Positions 56,322 to 64,000 of a DNA stretch of 64,000 nucleotides are shown here, piece by piece. The DNA is taken from contig JAUPFV010000003.1 in assembly GCA_036936605.1 (NCBI GenBank), positions 151,250,997 through 151,314,996 on the forward strand. The letters are read 5' to 3'. The notes below the pieces were generated by a model. It worked only from the letters and a program-made list of their open reading frames with translations, searched no databases and was not told the DNA's origin. The position numbers and the translations under genes were made by a program. The DNA is from Limnanthes douglasii subsp. nivea. Its lineage: Eukaryota > Streptophyta > Magnoliopsida > Brassicales > Limnanthaceae. Each line of letters begins with the position of its first letter. Within the stretch, counting starts at the first letter, position 1.

Positions 56322-59300
56322 TTGTATCATAAATTCTTTGACATTGATGTTAAAATAATTAGAATTTATAATTACTAACAAAATGATGAGTTTGTTAAGG
56401 TTTATATTTTAAAATGTAATATATAAACTATGTGATTATTGTTGATTATGAAATTTATATTTTTTTCGTTTTACATTTTACTTTCAACATTATTTAAATG
56501 TGTTTCTATCAAGGTTTGTTTAAAGCATAACAAAAATTGAAATATCTTGGCTAAGGGCCAGTTTTTCTATATGTTGCACCAATAATTCAACTAAAACACA
56601 ACGTTAGTGATAGGTGTTTGAGGCCTATTACTGTAAGGTAAGACCTTTAGCCTTTGCCATTTGCAATTCAACTCTCTCCACTTGCTTTATTAAACCTTAT
56701 CTTTCATTAACTTGCAGTTATTTAGCACATCACTGTACTTGCCAGGTCCTCTATATACATTAGTCATAATGACATAGCTCATATAATATTTTGGTTTGAT
56801 TTCCATCATTTTCTCGACAATCTGTTCAACAATTGTAGAGTTTGCACAAAGTGAACAGGCTACAAGCAGAACTCCCTAAATAGTTGGATTCTTTTTACAA
56901 TCTGCATTTTTTATTACATTTTCATGTTCTTCAAATAACTCGATACAACACAAAGATTCTTCATATTTTTAGATTGTTTATTATGTTCAGTAAGAATGTA
57001 AAGAAGACAAAAGAAAATATTGTATGAAAAGATAATGGTGAGTAGTGGTAATAATGGATTTAAAATATTCATCCATCTAATATGAGGTGCATGTCTTATT
57101 TACAGAGAGCACAATCAGGGTTAATCCTTTACTAGTTAGGCCTCATAATTATGTCATTATAATAGGTCTTTAGTTCTTATAAACAAAAAGAGAAAATGTT
57201 ATCTTCTTAGTAATCGGGCTACTAATTTTAATTAAAATTATTAATGTCGTTGTCGATATGAAATCTAAATTATCACACCTTATTTTTCTAATGTTAGACT
57301 TTTTTTTATTAGGATGTCGATTTCTTTTTCAGATCATTCAGATCTTGTCATGATTTCTTCGATTTATTATTTGGCCAAAACTCTAAAATACTCTTCGTTC
57401 GTAGGACCGATTCAAAATACCGAGTAAAAAAACCTATGTTGTTTAAGGCTAAAGATTTAAATCACTAAGACTCTAAAGTTGGACACTCGAGATTCTGATG
57501 GTCGACATTACACTCACCGTTATCTCATTAATACCTTCATTTTTCAACACCTTCATCGGTCAAAATTTCTTTTTAAAAAAAACTTTATTTGCCAAAATAA
57601 AAATAATACATATATAAATAGACCTCTCTCGTGATAGACATATTGTGTCTAAGATTTGGATTACATACACACGGGGTATTACTGAACTATCGACATGTGC
57701 CAAAAGTAGTAGCATATATGTTTTTTTAAATAAAACTGATGAAGGAATGTAGTTAACTTGTCGCGTTAGGTTAGAGGTGACTTTGATAAGGTTGATGAGT
57801 GACTTTTGATCCTTATCTGGAGGAGATAACAATGCTTAATTATGACCATCCAGGAAACAAGTCTGTCATTGAAATTATATGTCTAACATGGATGAGTAGA
57901 AACATCACACATGGGTTTGGATACCATGTCGGTGACCGAAAATGCCACACATGGGCTTAAATTCCATACTGGTGATTAGAATCTCCATGTATAGTACTAA
58001 ATATGCATGGGTAGAAAGAGCATGATATATGCTTGAGTGATATGATGTGATTCAAATTCTACAATTATGAACGTTAGTGTGCACAGTTATGAGTAATTTG
58101 ATTAAGGTAATCAAATGATTGATACTAAACCCCATAAAATAATTGTAATCGTTTGTTATATGAGAGCTCAATGGTTGAGAAAATGATCGATTTCATATAT
58201 ATATAAAAGAAGGTCTTATGGCATTTTTTTAGCTTCATGTTTTTTTCAATCACTCTTTCAGATATCTTTTTTAATTTATCTTATACGTTTATCCTTTTTT
58301 CCTCTTCTTTCAAAAATTATGATTGACTAAATGATGAGAGTAGTTGATGACCCGAAAAACTTTTGTTCCAATTCAAAAACTAATCCTAAATCAACACTTT
58401 CGGAGAGCAAACCCTAGTTCATCGAGACTTGCAGATAAGAGGTCTAATGTCAAGGCCGATCAAGTTTCCAATCATGGCTTTACCGCATCTTCTGTATTGG
58501 TGGTGCCTTTAGCTCTCATTTATGTATTTTTGTTACCACTACTACTAATTTGCGACCCAGGGGTTATTCGAGCAAGTGTCTCAGGTTTTGGAAGTGGTAT
58601 GGAGCAACTTTAGATCCAACGATGGTGAAAATACTATTATGATAAACTACCTTAGACAGTAGCACAATAGCTGAAGTTAGATTTCTATGGTTGTTAAACA
58701 TATCCATATGGACCTCAAGGATCAATATTCGAATACATCTCGAACAAAAAGTAATTTTACTAGAAAAAAATGATTTGTCAGCGTTAAGGCAACATGGGTG
58801 ATCGTCTTCGAAAGAGTTATATAAAATCCTTAGGTATTATATAAAGAGTTATATAATTTTAGATAATATTTTAATCATTATACTATTGTATGACCTATAT
58901 TATCGTTAATTTATAATAAAAAAATTAATTAGTATGAACTAATTAAATTTGTTGCATAAATAATATTAATCAATAAAAAAATATCATTTTAAATTAGTAT
59001 GTATCAATAATAGATTGGCGTTTTTTTTTATACAAGTAAATCAAAATATTTTGGTTTTTTTATGAATGGATCCTGAAATAATTGAGTGAAAAAATTGGAC
59101 TTTTAAGTATAGTAAACTATTTATTTATTTTTTATTTGTACATATGATTCATTTACTAAATTGAAATTTTATGACATACAAATACACTAGAGGAGAAAAT
59201 TCATATTTAATCGATCATTTTTTTATATATAAAAAAATCGGTACAGAAGTTTAGAGTCTCGAATTAAAGTAAACAACCACCAACTGTTCTGATCCGCCCC

Positions 59301-59559
59301 TTCTCTGAATCGTATGGATTGCGACTGAAAAATGAACCATAGTTTAAGATGAAATAACAAACAAATAATAAAATTTAAATCTTAAAATATCTCACTATTA
59401 TATGTTAAGAAGATGATATAAATAAAGTCTAGCTAAGTAAGATAAAGATAGTTTTATTTTCATAGCAAATGGGAACCTGTTTTGATTAAGTCTATAATAT
59501 TTTTAAAGTAAAAAACACAAAAATTTACTTTTAGAGCACGTTTTTACCAAACAAAATAC
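56322..59559. other. AT-rich spacer, nothing identified
   Basis: No gene or RNA was recognised. The frame 58344-58613 has a hydrophobic segment but no family features, no good context and an AT-rich surround, so it is not called. Confidence 0.4.
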
Positions 59560-59561
59560 TA

Positions 59562-59779
59562 CTCCCTCTGTCCCAAAATACATGTCGTTTTAAGGTTATG
59601 CACGGGTTTTAAGAAATGTCATAATTACACCTCTTTTTCATAAAAAGTAGAAAAAAGAAAGAGTTTAATTGGTAGATGATTATAAATAATATTAAAATTT
59701 GCATTGGTAAATGAGAACGACATGTATTGTGGGACAAAAAATATTTCCTAGAACGACAAGTATTTTGGGACGGAGGGAG
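59562..59779. mobile_element. Stowaway MITE, copy 1 (218 bp)
   Basis: TIRs CTCCCTCTGTCCCAAAATA and TATTTTGGGACGGAGGGAG flanked by TA on both sides (59560-59561, 59780-59781), the Stowaway/Tc1-mariner signature. Inner arms continue with acatgtcgtt and its complement. Non-coding. Confidence 0.95.
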
Positions 59780-59781
59780 TA

Positions 59782-60587
59782 GTTGATACATCATCCTAAG
59801 AGAGTGTTTTTTCTCCTCATTTTGATTTTGAGGTTTCGTTATCCTTGCATCTCATTTTGTTAGAATTTTATTTTGATTAATGTTTCCGAATTCCAATTCA
59901 ATTAATACGAATGTATGGAAATTATTGGTAGCTGTACTACTAAATAGTAATATTACATTTCGATGGCCAATAATTATATGATCATAATAAATCTTTTGAG
60001 TTCAAATAATAATGGAAATCTGTGTTTGCCTGGGTTTATAGAGATTAGAACGGTGACATATTCAGTCGACAACAAATGACAACAATGTCTTATGGTACCG
60101 ATGGGAAAAGTCAATCTTTGCATGGAATGTTGTTTCATTTAGTTAACACTAGCCAGTATTTTTAACATTTGTTATCTGTTGAATGTGTTAAAATAAAATG
60201 ACATTATTGCCATATATATATACATATGATACTTTATTGTATGCTTTGTATTTAGTTTATTTATTTAGTTTGTGTATTTGGTTAAACAAAATACCCACGA
60301 GAAAATTTTTGTTAATGGCCAATATAAAATCAACTTCAAAGGTGGCTGACTTGTAGCTCTTCCAATGGTGAGATTCAGTCGTAGATCTATTGGATAGGTC
60401 ATTTAGGTTTTACCGTACACTACACAGATGCAGTGCCGCGTTTGGTCCGGAGAGGCCCTGGTGGTTCATCTAATGATGAGCCTAACCGGATGCTCAAAGT
60501 GATGAGTTAAATTTTATCATCTATCCAGACGATACCTCGTACTACGACTATCACAATATAATGATTATTTAATAATTTTTTAATAAC
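59782..60587. other. Spacer between MITEs; no gene
   Basis: AT-rich with a moderately GC-rich patch at about 60410-60540 (gcagtgccgcgtttggtccgg). Nothing recognised. Confidence 0.4.
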
Positions 60588-60589
60588 TA

Positions 60590-60804
60590 CTCCTTCTGTT
60601 CCAAAATACATGTCGTTTTAAGGTTATGCACGGGTTTTAAGGAATGTCATAATTATATTTTTTTTATAAAAAGTAGAAAAAAGAAAGAGTCTAATTGGTA
60701 GATGATTATAAATAATATTAAAATTTGCATTGGTAAATGAGAACGACATGTATTGTGGGACAAAAAATATTTCCTAGAACGACAAGTATTTTGGGACGAG
60801 AGAG
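60590..60804. mobile_element. Stowaway MITE, copy 2 (215 bp)
   Basis: Same family and orientation as copy 1, with TA flanks at 60588-60589 and 60805-60806. The TIRs carry a few substitutions (CTCCTTCTGTTCC, GGGACGAGAGAG) and the interior is almost identical. Confidence 0.92.
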
Positions 60805-61258
60805 TAATATTTAATATTTAAAAATATATGTTATATATTTTTGTTGTTGGTTTGTATAAACCAGTGAGAGTAAATATATTTGAGGGACAATCAGGCAAAG
60901 TTATTATCTATGTGCTCGGCATATATTTATTTATTTCTTTATCCAAAATAAGTTTAGATAATTAATTAATTATTTTAGTTTTAATATGTATAAAGATCAA
61001 GCTATATATATCCAATTCTAGTTTAAGTATACTCAATTTTGAGTATATCCAAAAGTGATCTAAGTAAATCCAAAAATATCATTTTCTAGGTATATAAGTC
61101 ATTTTTTTTTACTAACTTCCATCCAATACATTTTTCCTTACACTTTCTCTCACTTCCCTCACTTCTCTCTAAACTCTCAAACTCTCTTCTCTCAAAACAC
61201 TCTCACCTCTCTCTCAAATTTTCTGGCGAGCCACCACCACTCATGCTCCTCCTCCATT

Positions 61259-63462
61259 ATGGTGAAGAACAAAAACCCACCACCACCACCTACGTAAGTT
61301 CCCTAATCTAATTTTGCAAATTAATTTAGTTAGTTTTATGTATGAATTTAGGATTTAGGTTAGATTAAGTTATGAATTTAGGGTTTAGGTATGGATTTAG
61401 GGTAGAACTTAGGCTAGAAAACAAGGTATATGGGCCATTTTCCAGCCCGGTTGCCGACTGGAAAATGGCCGGCAATTCGCACCGGTGGTGCACCTAGGGC
61501 AGCACCATCGGTGCGAATGGTTGTGCCGAGTGGCACAACCATTGTGTACCGAGCGACACAGGAACCTGTGCCACTCGGTATAGGACCTCAGTGCCGAGCG
61601 GCACAGGGGGTCTGTGCCGCTCGTTACGGGCTGTAGTGCACCTATGATGCACAGCCGAATTTTTTTTAAAAATTGCCAAAACTTGATTTTAAAAGTTACT
61701 TTTGAATTTTTTTTAAAAAAATAAAATTTTTAAGAAATTTCTTTCAATTGGAAGTTCGATTTCGAATTGTAGTTTTGTTTTTTTTTTAATTTTGCAGATT
61801 ATATCATATGTTATTGTTATTAATTTCTTAATTTTTTTTTGTATTATTGTAGGTTCGACGCCGTTGAGGAGCGACGTCTTCCTCGCTCTAGGGCGTATCC
61901 CCCGGGATCACGGGCGCCACACCCGGGAAAGAATCTAAAGACGGTACGGGCCGTCGAAGATGAGCGGGTCCGCGATGCTAAGCGCGGACGAGATTCATCT
62001 GAGGAACCTGAGACTATTCGTCTTAGGGAGGAGGAGGAGAGGATAAGGTCTGATCGGTCTTTGCGCCCAATCAACCATGGAAAGAGGAAATAAAAAGCCT
62101 TAGAGATTGCAGTGGATGATAGTAGAGGAGGAGGCTCCTCACGACGCGAGATGTCGCATTCACACCGATCACCACCTCCCATTACTAGTGATCCACCACC
62201 TCACGCTCGCAATACTTCATCCCCTGCGCATACTAGTACACATCCACCACCTGCTAGTGAGAGGGTGGATGCCACTGGGGAACCTGATCACGACACCATC
62301 GATGAGGAGCATATCGATGCGATCCACACAGAGGAGCAGCGAAAGACGTTTGCATTTCTGAAATGCAACAAGATACCTCTGTTTCCTTATTACAAGGAGC
62401 ACGAGGCATATCACATCTTCATTGGACAAGTAAGTACCAACTTATTAAACGTCTAGTCTAAGGTTTTACTATTATTAATTTCTGACTTATTTTTTTATTT
62501 GCAGGGTCGCACTTCATTAGGCATACAAACACATTATAATGTGCTTCGTATGTGGGACCTCAGTGCTCAGCCAGAGGTGCAGCGACATTTGGCGCGGACT
62601 CCTTTTGGTCCTCTCATAGCTCACTTACCTCAGTACTCCACGCACTCAGTACTTGATGAGGTATTCGTTGAGCGTTGGCATCAAGAGACAAACACGTTCC
62701 ATTTTTCATTTGGGGAAATGACGATTACCCTGGACGATGTCAGATGCATTACAGGTCTCCACGTAGTTGGCCGGACCTCCGATGTAGTCACGGCTCCACG
62801 TGATGAGGCATACAACTACTATGCTAGTATGTTAGGTTTGACAGTGGATGAGGTCCGTTCAGAGATACAGTCCACTAGAGGCGTTGGCTTCAAGATCAAG
62901 TGGTTGCGGGAGACTTTCACCAAGGGTTGGTACATCGAGCAGACTGATGCTAAGACTATCTGCCAGTATTCACAAGCATACCTGATGTTCTTATTTGGTT
63001 GCACTATTTTTGCGGATACTAGTCAGACAGCGTCAAGGCTGACTACTTGTACGGGTTGGCGAATATGGATTTAGGTTTGTGGGACATAGCGTGGGGTACG
63101 AGTGCATTGGAATTCATGTTCCGTGGTTTGGGTGATGCTTCGAAAGCATCGAAACATAACCTGTACGAATTTGTAGCCATGCTAGATTGCTGGATTTATG
63201 ACCATTTCCCCATTATTTGGAGCCTCCGAGAACGCAGACCACGTAGCGAGGCAGCCTAAGATTGTGAAGTGGCTACCGAAGGACTATTACTCCACCAACA
63301 CGCACCACAGAAGACAGATTGCTAGACGATGTTCGGTCGATTGTTACATTGCCTGTAGGTCGTGGGGAAGAGGGTGCGCTTAAGTGGAGAGATCAAGTCC
63401 ACCAGCTCTTCTCTCCTTGGTTATTTGTCCTCATTATTGGACTTGTTTTAGCTTTGTTATGA
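61259..63462 (+). pseudogene. PMD gene of MULE-B, broken
   Basis: Exons correspond to those of MULE-A: 61259-61293, 61853-62429 and from 62505. Lesions: GAA to TAA at 62091-62093 (RPINHGKRK then stop); a one-base deletion near 63030 in the FADTSQ segment; another indel near 63210; and a deletion near 63282 that joins the KWLP segment of exon 3 to the TPPPRTTD segment of exon 4, removing about 500 bases including the last intron. The hydrophobic tail (LFSPWLFVLIIGLVLALL) and final stop at 63460-63462 remain. PMD motifs such as RTPFGPLIAHLPQYSTHS are intact in between. Confidence 0.88.
61435..61665. repeat. Word cluster in PMD intron 1 of MULE-B
   Basis: Same position as the MULE-A island. It keeps the ccattttccag/ctggaaaatgg arms and ACCATCGGT (61504), but the 42-base hairpin has lost its right arm. 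Instead it has ggttgtgcc/ggcacaacc, accgagcgacacagg/cctgtgccactcggt and cgagcggcacag/ctgtgccgctcg pairs. Words have been exchanged while the palindromic style persists. Confidence 0.9.
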
Positions 63463-63464
63463 TC

Positions 63465-63840
63465 TATCTTTTTCATTCACGTTGATGTTGTTTATCCATT
63501 TGTAGGATTTGTTAAACTATCGTCTTTTGTATTGTGACATCTACTTTTTTATTTCCATCGTTTCCTTTAAATTTGTTAAACTTTCTTTGAATTCTTATTT
63601 ATAATTTAGATCCGCAAAATACTTAATTTGTACCATTGTAACCATCCAACTTTTAAACCATAACAAAAATATTAACAAAAACTTTAACTATTATAAAACA
63701 TTAACACCATCAAACACACTCCAACCCATGAAGAAAGAATTCAACTTTTAAACCAATATAAAAAATTAACAAAAAAAATGTTCTAACGGCTAAAAAAGTA
63801 AAACCAGATAAATGAGTGAAAACCTTAAAAAAAATTACAA
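63465..63840. other. AT-rich spacer downstream of the MULE-B PMD pseudogene
   Basis: No gene seen. It corresponds to the AT-rich stretch 51130-51500 of MULE-A. Confidence 0.5.
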
Positions 63841-63844
63841 GTTA

Positions 63845-64000
63845 TTGTGCACCATTGGTACGTAGTCAGGAGTACCTATGGTACACACAACTGCGTACCA
63901 ATGGTACAACCGTGTGTGCACTATGGGTACTATAGAAGCCGTACCCATGGTGCGTTGTACCATCGGTAAAAGGGGCATGTACCGATGGTACAATGCACCG
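63845..64000. repeat. Word cluster downstream of PMD in MULE-B (cut by window end)
   Basis: Words accattggtac, acctatggtac, accatcggt (63959) and accgatggt (63981) recur as in the MULE-A island at 51500-51815. Short inverted pairs such as tgcgtaccaatggta are present. Confidence 0.9.

Larger units (their letters stand above)
60994..64000 (+). mobile_element. MULE-B: degenerate relative of MULE-A, left part
   Basis: The left end at about 60994 reads gctatatatatccaattcta and agtttaagtatactcaa, a mutated version of the MULE-A TIR and subterminal repeats. Leader, TATA box, exon-intron layout and downstream word cluster follow MULE-A in the same order. The right part lies beyond the window. The TIR decay, the stop in exon 2 and a large deletion in the PMD gene show it is older and inactive for that gene. 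Confidence 0.88.

Noticed and set aside
58344..58613. 89-codon frame with a hydrophobic segment
   Set aside because: No recognised motif, no promoter or neighbour support, short, and in AT-rich spacer.

Overview
The window is plant nuclear DNA, most probably from a eudicot (lineage not identifiable from the sequence alone). It is AT-rich, with intron-bearing genes, plant-type retrotransposons (Ty3/gypsy Tat-like, Ty1/copia, TRIM, L1-type LINE), Stowaway MITEs and several Mutator-like elements (MULEs). Only one ordinary host gene looks complete: an MRS2/MGT magnesium transporter (minus strand, 20357-23027, six exons). A histone H2B copy (38334-38766) is a pseudogene. Almost everything else is mobile DNA.

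Layout. 1-9872: a coiled-coil ORF followed by a rearranged Ty3/gypsy block. Two nearly identical pol fragments lie in opposite orientation (1794-5569 plus, 5919-9872 minus), each joined to a piece of a small TRIM element. 11.7-19.9 kb: very old gypsy gag and copia remains, including a minus-strand copia body with no useful ORF. 20.3-23.0 kb: the MRS2 gene. About 23.39-35.49 kb: a ~12 kb decayed MULE with a MuDR-type transposase (plus), a small acidic ORF and a Ulp1-like protease gene (both minus). 36045-37136: a 1.1 kb MULE deletion derivative with a perfect 9-bp target-site duplication (TSD). 39.4-44.6 kb: a decayed LINE. 48160-56312: an apparently intact MULE ('MULE-A') with 43-bp terminal inverted repeats (TIRs), a perfect 9-bp TSD and three genes. 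59.6-60.8 kb: two sister Stowaway MITEs. 60994-end: a broken relative of MULE-A ('MULE-B').

MULE-A is the best candidate for an autonomous system. It encodes a transposase with FAR1-type DNA-binding domain, complete DDE triad and SWIM finger, fused to an OTU cysteine-protease domain; a four-exon plant-mobile-domain protein with a hydrophobic tail; and a 112-residue protein behind its own TATA box.

The most unusual signal is shared by all the MULEs. Their introns and spacers, but not their exons, carry clusters of short palindromic words, and each family has its own vocabulary: TTCGCAT-N6-ATGCGAA (12 kb MULE), TGATTCCGAG...CTCGGAATCA (1.1 kb MULE), ACCATCGGT/ACCGATGGT and GTGCCGAGCGGCAC (MULE-A and -B). 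In MULE-A these build hairpins with arms up to 42 bp. The pattern recalls Arabidopsis VANDAL elements, whose VANC anti-silencing proteins recognise short motifs repeated in element noncoding DNA, but the palindromic form and the gene content differ. A family-private recognition code read by an element-encoded protein is an inference.
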